A stretch of 64,000 nt of DNA from Novosphingobium sp. AAP83 (GTDB lineage: Bacteria > Pseudomonadota > Alphaproteobacteria > Sphingomonadales > Sphingomonadaceae): contig NZ_LJHY01000004.1 of NCBI RefSeq assembly GCF_001295795.1, positions 1 to 64,000 on the forward strand, given 5' to 3'. Under the pieces are notes generated by a model that had not been told where the DNA came from, did not search any database, and saw nothing but the letters and a program-made list of their open reading frames with translations. Position numbers and translations under genes: made by a program. Below, piece by piece: positions 24,900-33,722 of this stretch; position 1 is the first letter of the stretch, and each line of letters begins with the position of its first letter.

Positions 24900-24934
24900 C
24901 GCGGAACAGCGCACACTGTCGCTAAGGTGCTCCC

Positions 24935-25942
24935 ATGCAAACAACCCGCCAGATCACCCTCGTCCGCCGCCCTTCAGGCGTGCCTCTGCCTACAGACTTC
25001 GCCCTGACCGTGGCCCCCCGGCCTGTACCCGGCCCCGGTGAAATCCTCGTGAAGATGCGCGTCTGCTCGTGCGATCCTGCCATTCGCGGGTTCCTGGATG
25101 ACCGGCCGAGCTATTTGCCGCCGGTTGCGCTGGGTGCGCCGATCAACGGCATGTCGCTGGGCGAAGTGGTCGAATCGCACAATCCCGATTGGCCGGTTGG
25201 CACCCTGTTGCGCACATTTGCGGTCTGGTCGGAATACTACGTCGTGGGCGCAGACGCCTTGGGCATCGAAAAGGTCGAACCTGTGTCCGGCGTGCCCTTG
25301 CAGCACTATATGGGCGCGCTTGGCCCGGTTGGCCTGACCGCGTGGGTCGGCCTGTTTGAAATCGGCAAGGCGAAGGCGGGTGAAACCGTGCTGGTCAGCG
25401 CCGCAGCCGGCGCCACCGGCAGCACCGTCGTGCAACTCGCCAAAGCCGCCGGATGCCGCGTGATCGGCCTTGCTGGCGGCCCTGCCAAGGCGCAAATCGT
25501 GCGCGATATGGGCGCAGACGTGGCGATTGATTACAAGGCCGCACCCGATCTTGCCGCCGCCATCGCACAAGCCGCCCCCGAAGGCATCGACGTCTATTTC
25601 GACAATGTCGGCGCTGAAACGCTCGAAGCCGTCCTGCCGCTGATGCGCCTCCATGGCCGCATCGCGGTGTGCGGCATGATCGCGCAATACAATGATGCCG
25701 ATAACCCCCACGGCAACCGCAACTTGTGGCAACTGGTGGTCAACCGCCTGACCATGCGCGGCTTCATCACCTATGATCACCCCGAAGTGCTGGGCGAGGC
25801 GCAAGCCATGCTGGATCGCTTGTTCAGCGAAGGAAAGCTCAAGCCGCTCGAAAACGTGCGCGAAGGCCTCGAAAAGCTGCCAGAAGCCTTCATCGATCTG
25901 ATGAGCGGGCGCACCACCGGCAAAACGCTCGTCCTGATTTAA
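24935..25942 (+). CDS. Zinc-less MDR NADPH-dependent oxidoreductase
   Basis: A 335-residue medium-chain reductase of the alkenal/one reductase and quinone oxidoreductase type (CurA/PTGR-like). Features are DPAIRGFLDDRPSY near residue 47, HYMGALGPVGLTAWVGL before the Rossmann motif SAAAGATGSTVVQLAK, then VYFDNVGAETLEAVLPLM. No structural or catalytic zinc ligands are apparent. Such enzymes reduce an alpha,beta-unsaturated carbonyl with NADPH. It leads an operon-like run with SDR, VOC, Rieske ferredoxin and SnoaL genes and has paralogues at 31061 and 36213. Confidence 0.88.
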   Translation: MQTTRQITLVRRPSGVPLPTDFALTVAPRPVPGPGEILVKMRVCSCDPAIRGFLDDRPSYLPPVALGAPINGMSLGEVVESHNPDWPVGTLLRTFAVWSEYYVVGADALGIEKVEPVSGVPLQHYMGALGPVGLTAWVGLFEIGKAKAGETVLVSAAAGATGSTVVQLAKAAGCRVIGLAGGPAKAQIVRDMGADVAIDYKAAPDLAAAIAQAAPEGIDVYFDNVGAETLEAVLPLMRLHGRIAVCGMIAQYNDADNPHGNRNLWQLVVNRLTMRGFITYDHPEVLGEAQAMLDRLFSEGKLKPLENVREGLEKLPEAFIDLMSGRTTGKTLVLI

Positions 25943-25988
25943 GGCATTAAGAAAGGCGTCTAGTCCGTTTGCAAACAAGCCCTTTGGC

Positions 25989-26088
25989 TTCGTCATTTGC
26001 GAGCCCTGCGCAGCGGGGAGAAGCAATCCAGAGCGGATTACACACCCTCTGGATTGCGTCGTCGGCTTCGCCTCCTCGCAATGACGAA
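25989..26088. repeat. Interspersed palindromic repeat, copy 1
   Basis: Starts TTCGTCATTTGCGAGC and ends CTCGCAATGACGAA, with the inner pair GCAATCCAGAG / CTCTGGATTGC. The whole 100 bp can fold into one long hairpin. Related copies are at 28358-28450 and 63400-63490. It sits between two genes of one operon. Confidence 0.85.
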
Positions 26089-26127
26089 GTTAGGTTTGGC
26101 AATAGGCTCAAAAAGAAGGACAGAGTG

Positions 26128-26865
26128 ATGGGAATTCTGGAGGGCAAGACCGCCTTTGTCACCGGCGGCGCATCGGGCCTTGGTGAAGCCATCGCCCGGG
26201 CCTATGTGGCCGAGGGCGCAGCGGTGATCATTGCCGATATCGATGCAACCTCAGGCAAAGCGCTGGCCGAAGAACTGGGCGCGCGGTTCGTCGCGCTTGA
26301 TGTGACACAGGAAGCATCCTGGGCCAGTGCTATCGCCGCCTGTAACCGGATCGATGTGCTGGTCAACAATGCCGGGATCACCACGCTCGGCTCGATTGAG
26401 GAGGTAACCCTCGACCAGTTCCGCCACGAACTGGATATCGATGTGCTGGGCGTGTTCATGGGCATTCAGGCCGCCTTGCCCAAAATGAAGCCGCACGGCG
26501 GATCAATCATCAACATGTCGTCGCTATCAGGCGTCAAAGCCTCGTCCAACCTTGTCGCCTACAATGCGGCCAAGGCGGCGGTAACGCTGATGACCAAATC
26601 CTGCGCGCTGCACTTTGCCGAAAAGGGCTACAACATCCGCTGCAACTCGATCCATCCGGGCGCAATCCACACCCCGATCATCGATAAAGTGCTGGCGCAA
26701 TCGGACACCCCCGATGCGCTTTACCAAAGCTTCGTCGATGTCCACCCCGTCAAGCGTCTGGGACGGCCCGAAGAGATCGCAGCCATTGCGGTCTATCTGG
26801 CCAGCGATGCCAGCGCCTTTGCCACCGGGGCCGAATTCCGCATCGATGGCGGTGCCTCGATATGA
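26128..26865 (+). CDS. Short-chain dehydrogenase/reductase (SDR)
   Basis: 245 residues, classical SDR: NAD(P) motif TGGASGLG at about 12-19, acidic ADID after strand 2 favouring NAD, NNAG, Ser in MSSLSG and catalytic YNAAK, and a C-terminal RIDGGASI. It would oxidise a hydroxyl or reduce a keto group of the pathway intermediate. I start at the ATG at 26128 behind AGAAGGA. Its stop overlaps the VOC start by 4 nt, so the two are translationally coupled. Confidence 0.9.
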   Translation: MGILEGKTAFVTGGASGLGEAIARAYVAEGAAVIIADIDATSGKALAEELGARFVALDVTQEASWASAIAACNRIDVLVNNAGITTLGSIEEVTLDQFRHELDIDVLGVFMGIQAALPKMKPHGGSIINMSSLSGVKASSNLVAYNAAKAAVTLMTKSCALHFAEKGYNIRCNSIHPGAIHTPIIDKVLAQSDTPDALYQSFVDVHPVKRLGRPEEIAAIAVYLASDASAFATGAEFRIDGGASI

Positions 26866-27395
26866 CCGGCGCGCTCCCCATCCGCCAGGTCGCGTTCTTC
26901 GTTGAAGATGTGCGCAGCGCCGCGCGCGCACATCACGCCACGTTCGGATCGGGGCCATTCTTCGTGGCCGACAATATCCCGCTCAAAAGCGCGGTCCATC
27001 GCGGCACCGAACGCCTGCTCGATCATACATCGGCCTACGGGCAATGGGGCGATGTGATGGTGGAATTTGTCAGCCAGAACAATCTCGGCCCCTCGCCCTT
27101 CCGCGATCTTTACCCCGAAGGATCGGGTCGCTGGGGTATGCATCATGCCGCCATCTTTGTGGACGATGTCGATGCCGAAATCGCGCGCTTTGCCGCCAAA
27201 GGTGCCGCCTGTGCCTTACGAGCAGAAATGAACGACGGCTTCGTGTTTGCCTTTGCCGATACAACCGCAACGCTGGGCCTGATGACCGAACTTTACGCCC
27301 CCACCCAAGCGCTTATTGATTTCTATGCAATGGTGGCGCAGGCCGCCAAGGACTATCGCGGCACAGACCCGATCCACACCATACGCATGACTTGA
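26862..27395 (+). CDS. VOC/glyoxalase superfamily protein
   Basis: A 177-residue, two-module VOC protein: RQVAFFVEDVRSAARAHH starts the first beta-alpha-beta-beta-beta unit, and WGMHHAAIFVDDVDAEI the second. Metal-ligand-like His and Glu residues are present (HHA, MVEF, LMTELY). The family includes epimerases, glyoxalases and extradiol dioxygenases, and this subgroup is methylmalonyl-CoA-epimerase-like. It is a paralogue of the gene at 47080 (shared GSGPFF/GIGPFY and DPI ends). Activity unknown; context is catabolic. Confidence 0.8.
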   Translation: MTGALPIRQVAFFVEDVRSAARAHHATFGSGPFFVADNIPLKSAVHRGTERLLDHTSAYGQWGDVMVEFVSQNNLGPSPFRDLYPEGSGRWGMHHAAIFVDDVDAEIARFAAKGAACALRAEMNDGFVFAFADTTATLGLMTELYAPTQALIDFYAMVAQAAKDYRGTDPIHTIRMT

Positions 27396-27404
27396 GGACA
27401 TTTC

Positions 27405-27755
27405 GTGAGCGATACCTGGCACTCCCTGATCCCCGAAGCCGAATTCCCCGCAGAAGGCAAAGTCGCCACCAAAGTCGGCGGCTGGCACGTCTTGCTCGCC
27501 AAAACGGACGAAGGCCTGTTTGCGGTCAATGATCGCTGCACCCATCAGGCAGCCTTGCTCTCCACCGGACGCATCCGCCGTGGTGCGGTAATGTGCCCTC
27601 TGCACGGCGCGCGCTTTGAAATAGCAAGCGGTCGTTGCGTGGGCGGGGCGTACAAGGACTTGCGCCAGTTCCCGGTGCGCCTCGAAAACGGCCAGATCGA
27701 AGTCTGCGTGCCCGATGCCCAACCCGGCATGGATGAATTGCCCATCCAGATCTAA
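27405..27755 (+). CDS. Rieske [2Fe-2S] ferredoxin
   Basis: A 116-residue soluble Rieske protein with cluster motif CTH then CPLHGARF (C-x-H ... C-x2-H) at about residues 45-67 and a short C-terminal strand. It should pass electrons from a reductase to a Rieske oxygenase. It is the only stand-alone Rieske ferredoxin in the window, while four oxygenase alpha subunits are present, so it may serve several. Starts with GTG at 27405. No ferredoxin reductase gene is visible. Confidence 0.9.
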   Translation: MSDTWHSLIPEAEFPAEGKVATKVGGWHVLLAKTDEGLFAVNDRCTHQAALLSTGRIRRGAVMCPLHGARFEIASGRCVGGAYKDLRQFPVRLENGQIEVCVPDAQPGMDELPIQI

Positions 27756-27835
27756 CCTCGCCTATCCCACAGGTTCGCAAGGGGCGGCACCGCGTTACTC
27801 TTGTGCCCAAGCAACAAGAAACCGGAGAGAAACCC

Positions 27836-28264
27836 ATGCCGTTCACTGGCCCTTTCGAAGACCGCCTCGCCATCCGCGAACTGCTTGAGGCTTATGCCGA
27901 TGCCGTTACGCGGATTGATGCCGATGATTGGGCAGCGACATGGGCGCAAGACGCCGAATGGTCGCTGCCCGATTACCCCGAACTTGGCACCACGCGTGGC
28001 CGCGCCGCGATCAAGGCGATGTGGATCGAGGCGATGAAGAGCTATCCCGGCATCATGTTTGAAGCATGGCCCGGCTCGATCGAAGTGACCGGCGATACCG
28101 CCGTAATGCGAAGCTACACCTCGGAAGTCTATGACCAGAACGGTGTGACCATGCGTGATCGCGGCCAGTATGAAGATACCTGCGTGAAGATTGACGGCAA
28201 ATGGCTGTTCAAAACCCGCAGCTTCCGCAACATCCACCGCCAGCACGCACCCAAGGGCTGTTAA
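27836..28264 (+). CDS. SnoaL-like/NTF2-fold protein
   Basis: 142 residues starting MPFTGPFEDRLAIRELLEAY. Sheet segments are WAQDAEWSLPDYPELG and GSIEVTGDTAVMRSYTSEVY, ending KWLFKTRSFRNIH. It is a close paralogue of the gene at 58168 (shared MPFTGP.EDR.AIREL and LPDYP.LG). Probable small isomerase, dehydratase or binding protein of the pathway; no catalytic residue can be named safely. GGAGAG precedes the ATG at 27836. It is the last gene of the 24935 operon, followed by a terminator. Confidence 0.8.
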   Translation: MPFTGPFEDRLAIRELLEAYADAVTRIDADDWAATWAQDAEWSLPDYPELGTTRGRAAIKAMWIEAMKSYPGIMFEAWPGSIEVTGDTAVMRSYTSEVYDQNGVTMRDRGQYEDTCVKIDGKWLFKTRSFRNIHRQHAPKGC

Positions 28265-28286
28265 GCGGCTCCTCCTTCAACAACAC

Positions 28287-28319
28287 AAAAAAGGCGGAGC
28301 CAGAAGCTCCGCCTTTTTT
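28287..28319. terminator. Bidirectional Rho-independent terminator
   Basis: GGCGGAGC (28293-28300) pairs with GCTCCGCC (28306-28313), flanked by six A and six T. It can end transcription from the SnoaL gene and, through the A-run, from the opposite strand. Confidence 0.92.
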
Positions 28320-28357
28320 GTTGCGCTGTCGTGCAGCTGACAGACAAGACCCTTCAA

Positions 28358-28450
28358 TTCGTCACTGCGAGCCCCGCGCAGCGGGGAGAAGCAATCCAGA
28401 GCGATGAAACGCGGCTCTGGATTGCTTCATCGAAGGGCCTTCTCGCAATC
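28358..28450. repeat. Interspersed palindromic repeat, copy 2
   Basis: TTCGTCACTGCGAGC ... GAAGCAATCCAGAGCG ... CTCTGGATTGCTTC ... CTCGCAATC. Same layout as copies at 25989 and 63400. Its right edge overlaps the stop codon of the receptor at 28449, so insertion near that stop may have set the gene's end. Confidence 0.8.
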
Positions 28451-30902
28451 AGAAGCGCTTCGTCACCGTCACCTGAACAGTGCGCGGCAGGTTGCCAAAA
28501 CCGAGCTGGTCAGCGCGAATACCGCCAGCCGTGCCGGTGCCGCCACCGGTCGACGGGCCATCCACCACGCCGCTCACGAAGAAGCGGTTGGTCAGGTTCT
28601 TGCCGATCACCGCGATCTGCCAGTTATCGTCTTCCGCGCCAAAGCGGATGCCCGCATCAAGCACGGCATACTTGCTCTGTTCAGAGAACGGATTGCCAAA
28701 GCCCGATGCCAGATAAGCACCGGAATAGCGTGTATCGACATTGAGACCCAGCTTCATGCCGTTACCGATTGCCGCATCATAACCGATGCCGAATGCGCCG
28801 GTCCATTCAGGCGCAACCGACAGCGGCTTGCCGCCAAGGTTCTGGCGTGGCGCGCCTGCCACCAGCGAACAACCCTGCGCAGGCGTTTGGCCTGCATAGC
28901 ATGGTGCCGATGGGAAGTTGGTATAACGCGCATGGGTGTAGTTGATCGAACCATGCACGTTCAACCCATCAAGGCTGCGCGGTGCATATTCGAATTCCAC
29001 TTCCACACCCTTGGTGCGCGCATCGGCGGTCAGCGTCTGGAACGCGAAGATCGGCGAGTTGAAGAAATCGACCTGCAAATCATCATAGGCATAGCTGAAT
29101 AGGCCAAGATTCAGCCGAAGCTGGTTGTCCAGCACGGTTGACTTGATGCCGAATTCGAACCCGCGCGCCTTTTCAGGATTGAAGGTGAGATCAGCCAGCG
29201 GATCAGCCGAAAACTTCGAATTGATCCCGCCGTTCGAGAAACCGCCCGACTTATAGGCCGTCTTGTACGCGCCATAAACCAGCACATCATCAACCGGCTT
29301 CCACGTCAGCGTCACTTCAGGCGACCAGTCGTTGAAGGTTTGCTGTGCGCTGATTTCGCCCTGACCATCGGGATCGGCCTCGTCGCGGAAAATCCCCTGC
29401 ACGCCGATGTTGTTGTAAGGCTGCGTGAAATAGCTGTCCTTGGTTTCGTGGGTGTAACGCACCCCGCCTGCCAGTTCGAGCCGGTCCACGATTGCCCATG
29501 TTACCTGGCCGAACAGCGCGGTGGTTTCACCATCGGTGAAGCTGGTCTTGGCCGAAGCGACAAAACGGTTGGCAGCAGCAGCCCGATCATCGCGCAAACC
29601 CGCAAAGGCCACATACTGTTCAAATTCGCGCTTGGTCTTCTGGTACAGGCCGCCGATCATCAGATTGATCGGGCCATCAAACGCGGTTTGCGCACGCAAT
29701 TCCTGCGAAAATGCACGCCATGTGGAATTTTCCGTCGCCCACGTTGCGTTGTTGCTCGTCTGGAAGTCGCAGGCGCAGGCCCAACGGTTGTTGTTGGTGT
29801 TGTAATTGGTGACAGAGCTGATCGTCAGATCATCGTTGACGGCATAAGTGATATTGCCGTTCAGCGCCCACGAACGATAGCGATTGTAGAGCGAACCGTC
29901 GCTTTTCGCGAAGGGGAAGTTGGCGGCAATATCAACCGGCATGTTGTTCTGGTGCGTGACGAAATCGGTGCCGCAAGCATAGCCGGTCAACTGGCTGATG
30001 CCGTTGGCGTTGCCGCAATTGTACGCCACATAGTTCCACGACGAATTGTTCACTTCGTTGTGATCGAACGAGCCCTTGACCGTCATGGTCAGCTTGTCGT
30101 CCGGCGTATACTTCAGCGTGATACGGCCCAGCAATTCATCCTCGCCCGGTGCATCGGCAGCAGCAGGCAAAGCAAGATGGCCGATCGGGTTTCCAGCACC
30201 GCCGGTCAGCAGGTTCTGGATATCAACCGTGGTATAAGTGCGGTTGACCGAGACATTGCGATAATAGCCCTTGTCCATCATCGAACCGCGCACGGCCAAA
30301 CGCACACCAAAGGTATCGGACAACGGAACCGAAGCGATGAACTCGCCAAGGTATTGCTGCGAGCGGAATTCATACCCGGCACGCGCGATGAATTCGCGGT
30401 CCTGGCCCGGATCATTGGTGGTCAGCGAGATCACGCCAGCCGTCGCGTTCTTACCAAAGAACAGCGCCTGCGGGCCTTTGAGCACTTCAACCCGCTTAAG
30501 ATCGAAGAAGCCTTCCTGAATGACGCGGCCTTGCCCGTAATAGGCGCCATCCACCACCACGGCGACCGACTGTTCGATACCGATCGAGGTTGATGACGAA
30601 CCGATGCCGCGCATCGTCAACTGCGCGCCCGAACCGTTCGAAGCACGGCCGACCGAAAGGTTCGGCGTCGCGCCTGCGATCTTTTCGATGCTGGTGATAT
30701 CGCGCTGCTGGATCACGCGCTCGGAAATGGCGGTAACCGCAACCGGCACGGTCTGCACCGATTCTTCACGCTTGCGTGCGGTCACGATGATTTCTTCAAG
30801 CCCGCCGCTGCTGGCCCCCTCTTGTGCCGCATCTTGGGCAAAGACCGGTGTGGCCGCAGTCAATGCGCAAGTCGCTAACAGAAGCGTTCTAAATGACCGC
30901 AT
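28449..30902 (-). CDS. TonB-dependent receptor
   Basis: An 817-residue outer-membrane receptor. Signal peptide (LLLATCALTAATPVFAQ), TonB-box-like LEEIIVTARKREES near residue 35, plug with RVEVLKGPQALFFGKNATAGVI, and a beta-barrel with the C-terminal RTVQVTVTKRF ending in Phe. It is divergent from the MDR-ThuA pair, an arrangement repeated with the receptor at 33723. It presumably takes up the hydrophobic or glycosylated substrate of this cluster. Confidence 0.93.
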   Translation of the reverse strand: MRSFRTLLLATCALTAATPVFAQDAAQEGASSGGLEEIIVTARKREESVQTVPVAVTAISERVIQQRDITSIEKIAGATPNLSVGRASNGSGAQLTMRGIGSSSTSIGIEQSVAVVVDGAYYGQGRVIQEGFFDLKRVEVLKGPQALFFGKNATAGVISLTTNDPGQDREFIARAGYEFRSQQYLGEFIASVPLSDTFGVRLAVRGSMMDKGYYRNVSVNRTYTTVDIQNLLTGGAGNPIGHLALPAAADAPGEDELLGRITLKYTPDDKLTMTVKGSFDHNEVNNSSWNYVAYNCGNANGISQLTGYACGTDFVTHQNNMPVDIAANFPFAKSDGSLYNRYRSWALNGNITYAVNDDLTISSVTNYNTNNNRWACACDFQTSNNATWATENSTWRAFSQELRAQTAFDGPINLMIGGLYQKTKREFEQYVAFAGLRDDRAAAANRFVASAKTSFTDGETTALFGQVTWAIVDRLELAGGVRYTHETKDSYFTQPYNNIGVQGIFRDEADPDGQGEISAQQTFNDWSPEVTLTWKPVDDVLVYGAYKTAYKSGGFSNGGINSKFSADPLADLTFNPEKARGFEFGIKSTVLDNQLRLNLGLFSYAYDDLQVDFFNSPIFAFQTLTADARTKGVEVEFEYAPRSLDGLNVHGSINYTHARYTNFPSAPCYAGQTPAQGCSLVAGAPRQNLGGKPLSVAPEWTGAFGIGYDAAIGNGMKLGLNVDTRYSGAYLASGFGNPFSEQSKYAVLDAGIRFGAEDDNWQIAVIGKNLTNRFFVSGVVDGPSTGGGTGTAGGIRADQLGFGNLPRTVQVTVTKRF

Positions 30903-30988
30903 GGTAATGTCTCCCTGGAATATTTTCGTTACAGTTTCTCGCGCCCGTCTTTAGTTTTTCATGCCGAAAATCACGCCTCCTCAATCGA

Positions 30989-31009
30989 CTAGCCTGATCT
31001 ATTGGCTAG
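30989..31009. promoter_or_regulatory. Inverted repeat in receptor/MDR divergent region
   Basis: CTAGCC (30989-30994) and GGCTAG (31004-31009) around a 9-nt spacer, 52 bp before the MDR start. Similar to CTAGC/GCTAG at 24884, which also lies ahead of an MDR gene. Confidence 0.35.
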
Positions 31010-31060
31010 GTGTGGCAAGCTTGTCGTCACGGCACCTCCTGTTACCGAGAGGAATTCCCG

Positions 31061-32071
31061 ATGACCGCAAACCGCTTTTGGCAGCTTGACCGCCATCCCC
31101 AAGGATCAGACTTTGCCAGCGCGTTGAGCCTGCAAACCGAACAACTGCCCGTGCTGGAACAGGGCGAGGTTCGCGTGAAAGTGGGCTGGCTTTCGATGGA
31201 TGCCGGCACCCGCATGTGGATGAGCCCGCGCACCGATGGCTATCAGCCGCCCCTGCCGCTGGGTTCAAAGATGGCGGGCCTCGTGCTTGGCCGGATCAGC
31301 GAAAGCCGCGATGCAGCATGGCCGGTTGGCACGTTGGTGCGCGGCTTCGGGCAATGGGCTGATAACGCAACGGTCGTGCCCGCCCTCTCCGGCCTCGAAG
31401 CGCTGGACGAAACTGTGGCCGACATCCGCCAGCACTTCGGCGCGCTGGGTATGAATGCCTGGACGGCCTATGTCGGCGTAAAAGAGGTTGCAGCGATCAA
31501 GCCCGGCGAATGGCTGGTCGTATCGGCTGCTGCCGGAGCAACCGGATCGCTGGCTTGTCAGGTAGGGCGCAACCTTGGCGCGAAAGTCGTCGGCATTGCC
31601 GGTGGGCCTGACAAGTGCCGCTACCTTACCGAGCAGTTGGGCGTAGACATGGCGATTGATTACAAGTCCGAAGATGTTGCCGCGCGCCTTGCCAGCATTG
31701 AGGGCGGCGTCCATGCCTATTTCGACAATGTCGGCGGCCCCATCCTCGATGCAGTCCTGCCCAATATGGCGCATTATGGCCGCGTGGCCGTCTGCGGCAT
31801 GGTCGCCGCTTATGATAACGACGCCCCCCTGCCCGGCCCCGCGCAGTTTGATCAGGTGCTGATGCGGCGCTTGCGCATCGAAGGCTTCTTCATCCCCGAT
31901 TTCCTGCATCGCGGTGCCGAATTCCTGCCCGCCTTGCGGCAATGGGAGGCGGAAGGACGCCTGACCGTCAACCTTGATGAAACATCAGGCCTTGAAAACA
32001 CCCTCACCGCCTATGCCCGCATGCTGACCGGCAAGGCCATCGGCAAAGTCATCGTGAAAGTCGGCGCATAA
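31061..32071 (+). CDS. Zinc-less MDR NADPH-dependent oxidoreductase
   Basis: 336 residues, paralogous to the genes at 24935 and 36213. It shows LSMDAGTRMWMSPRT, HFGALGMNAWTAYVG, Rossmann SAAAGATGSLACQVGR and YFDNVGGPILDAVLP. Expected to reduce an enone or similar double bond with NADPH. The ATG at 31061 follows GAGAGG; the open frame extends to 31010 without better support. Its stop overlaps the ThuA ATG by 1 nt, so the two are coupled. Confidence 0.88.
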   Translation: MTANRFWQLDRHPQGSDFASALSLQTEQLPVLEQGEVRVKVGWLSMDAGTRMWMSPRTDGYQPPLPLGSKMAGLVLGRISESRDAAWPVGTLVRGFGQWADNATVVPALSGLEALDETVADIRQHFGALGMNAWTAYVGVKEVAAIKPGEWLVVSAAAGATGSLACQVGRNLGAKVVGIAGGPDKCRYLTEQLGVDMAIDYKSEDVAARLASIEGGVHAYFDNVGGPILDAVLPNMAHYGRVAVCGMVAAYDNDAPLPGPAQFDQVLMRRLRIEGFFIPDFLHRGAEFLPALRQWEAEGRLTVNLDETSGLENTLTAYARMLTGKAIGKVIVKVGA

Positions 32072-32862
32072 TGCCAATCATTCACCACCGCGCCCCCCTC
32101 AAATGCCTTGTCGCGGTGCGCGGCCATCCCTTTGATCGCACCGCGTTCGATGCGATGTTCCAGGCGATGGACGGGATCACCGCGACCATGGTCGATCAGC
32201 CCGCCGCCGCGCGCCTGATGAACCCCGAAGGCATGCGCGGGTTCGATGCGCTGGTGCTCTACGATATGCCCGGCCTCGATTTCGAAGCACCGGAAAATGC
32301 GCCGCTGTACCTTGAACCCGACGAGGCACTGAAATCGGGCTTTCGCGCCTTGCTGGAACAAGGGACCGGCGTGGTCGCGCTGCATCATGCACTCGCTGGA
32401 TGGCCCACATGGGGGGAATATCACGAATGGCTGGGCGGACAATTCCATTACCATCCCGGCACATCACGCGGACAACGGGTAACCGACAGCGGCTATTGCC
32501 ACGATGTGACGCACAGCATTGATGTGGTTGCAGACCACCCGGTCACAGCAGGTCTGCCCGCAAGCTTCACCCTGACGGACGAGCTTTATCTTGGCCAGGT
32601 TTATGGGGACAGCGTTACGCCGTTACTGCGATCATCGGCCACATTCACCCGCGATCACTTCTGGTCTGCCGAAAATGCGGTGCGGGGCGAGATGTATTCG
32701 CGCGAAGGCTGGGATCACCCGCCCGGATCAAATCTTGTCGGCTGGACAAAGCAGGCCTTGGGCAGCCGTCTGGTCTATCTCCAGCCCGGCGATGGTCCGT
32801 CTGCCTATGACAGCCCGGACTATCGCCGTCTGGTAGAAAACGCGATCCGCTGGGTGGCTTAA
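32071..32862 (+). CDS. ThuA-like domain protein
   Basis: A 263-residue ThuA/GATase1-like protein: CLVAVRGHPFDRTAF at the start, FDALVLYDMPG, EQGTGVVALHHALAGWPTW (residues ~95-115), then ELYLGQVYGDSV and a C-terminal VENAIRWVA. ThuA was named from rhizobial trehalose/maltitol utilisation; related proteins occur in sugar-derivative and aromatic catabolism, and the reaction is unclear. It is coupled to the MDR gene. A second ThuA gene (62614) ends another operon of the cluster. No catalytic Cys of true GATases is evident. Confidence 0.82.
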   Translation: MPIIHHRAPLKCLVAVRGHPFDRTAFDAMFQAMDGITATMVDQPAAARLMNPEGMRGFDALVLYDMPGLDFEAPENAPLYLEPDEALKSGFRALLEQGTGVVALHHALAGWPTWGEYHEWLGGQFHYHPGTSRGQRVTDSGYCHDVTHSIDVVADHPVTAGLPASFTLTDELYLGQVYGDSVTPLLRSSATFTRDHFWSAENAVRGEMYSREGWDHPPGSNLVGWTKQALGSRLVYLQPGDGPSAYDSPDYRRLVENAIRWVA

Positions 32863-33623
32863 AGAGCTGTCATTCCGCCATCAACGACCAGTTCGGTGCC
32901 AGTGACATAGCGCGATTCATCCGACGCCAGGAACAGGTTCATGTTCGCGATATCCGCTGGATCGCCCATGTACCCCATTGGTATCAAAGCCACTGTGGCA
33001 TCATAATTCGCGGCATTGTCTTCCTGTGCCACACCCTGGATGTTGGTCATGATCATGCCGGGATGCACCGAATTCACGCGGATACCGTCCTTTGCGGTTT
33101 CCACCGCGATGGTTTTGGAAAACAGCCGAACGCCGCCCTTGGCCGCAGCATAAGCGCCGCAAGCGGGCACACCTATCAGGCCTGCAACGGATGAAATATT
33201 GATGATTGATCCTTTGATGCCACCCTTGCGCATCATCACCACCGCGCGCTTCGTGCCTTGAAACACGCTTTCCAGATTGACCGAATTCTGCAAGCGCCAG
33301 TCCGCCGTCGTCATGTCCTCGATGGGCCGCAAAACCGCAATCCCGGCATTGTTGACCATCACATCCAGCTTGCCGTCTTCGGCCTCGATTGCGGCAAATA
33401 CGGCGTCCCATTGCGCTTCATCGGTCACATCATGAAGCATCGCGGTGGCTTGTCCGCCATTGTCGCGAATGCCCTGCGCCACCTTTTCGGCACCGGCCAG
33501 ATCGCGGTCGGTCAACCACACCTTGCAGCCTTCTTCGGCAAAGCGTTGCGCGGTGGCACTGCCAAGGCCGGGCACTGAAGCACCGCCAGTAATCAGCGCG
33601 ATTTTTCCGGAAAGACGGGACAT
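32859..33623 (-). CDS. Short-chain dehydrogenase/reductase (SDR)
   Basis: 254 residues. The coenzyme loop reads TGGASVPGLG, two residues longer than the classical TGxxxGxG. NNAG, the Ser region ISSVAG and catalytic YAAAK are intact, with C-terminal VVDGGMTAL. I choose the ATG at 33623; the longer frame uses TTG at 33632. It faces the ThuA gene tail to tail (stops overlap by 4 nt). It lies downstream of the receptor at 33723 but is separated from it by a strong terminator. Confidence 0.88.
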   Translation of the reverse strand: MSRLSGKIALITGGASVPGLGSATAQRFAEEGCKVWLTDRDLAGAEKVAQGIRDNGGQATAMLHDVTDEAQWDAVFAAIEAEDGKLDVMVNNAGIAVLRPIEDMTTADWRLQNSVNLESVFQGTKRAVVMMRKGGIKGSIINISSVAGLIGVPACGAYAAAKGGVRLFSKTIAVETAKDGIRVNSVHPGMIMTNIQGVAQEDNAANYDATVALIPMGYMGDPADIANMNLFLASDESRYVTGTELVVDGGMTAL

Positions 33624-33637
33624 GGGCTGCAACTTTC

Positions 33638-33690
33638 AAAAAATCCGGGGAGAGGGACAAAGGAGCAAAACTCCAGGTCCCTCCCCCCGG
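33638..33690 (-). terminator. Rho-independent terminator of the receptor at 33723
   Basis: CCGGGGAGAGGGAC (33645-33658) pairs with GTCCCTCCCCCCGG (33677-33690) with one mismatch, with an inner GGAG/CTCC pair. On the minus strand it is followed by six T (33643-33638). Confidence 0.85.
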
Positions 33691-33722
33691 CGAGGTGGAT
33701 CAGATTATGCGTGCGTCAGGCC

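Noticed and set aside
29340-30593. 417-residue frame opposite the TonB receptor, and similar ones at 34689-35750, 44555-45667 and 47622-49010
   Set aside because: All lie antisense to convincing genes, lack ribosome binding sites and show no family motifs.
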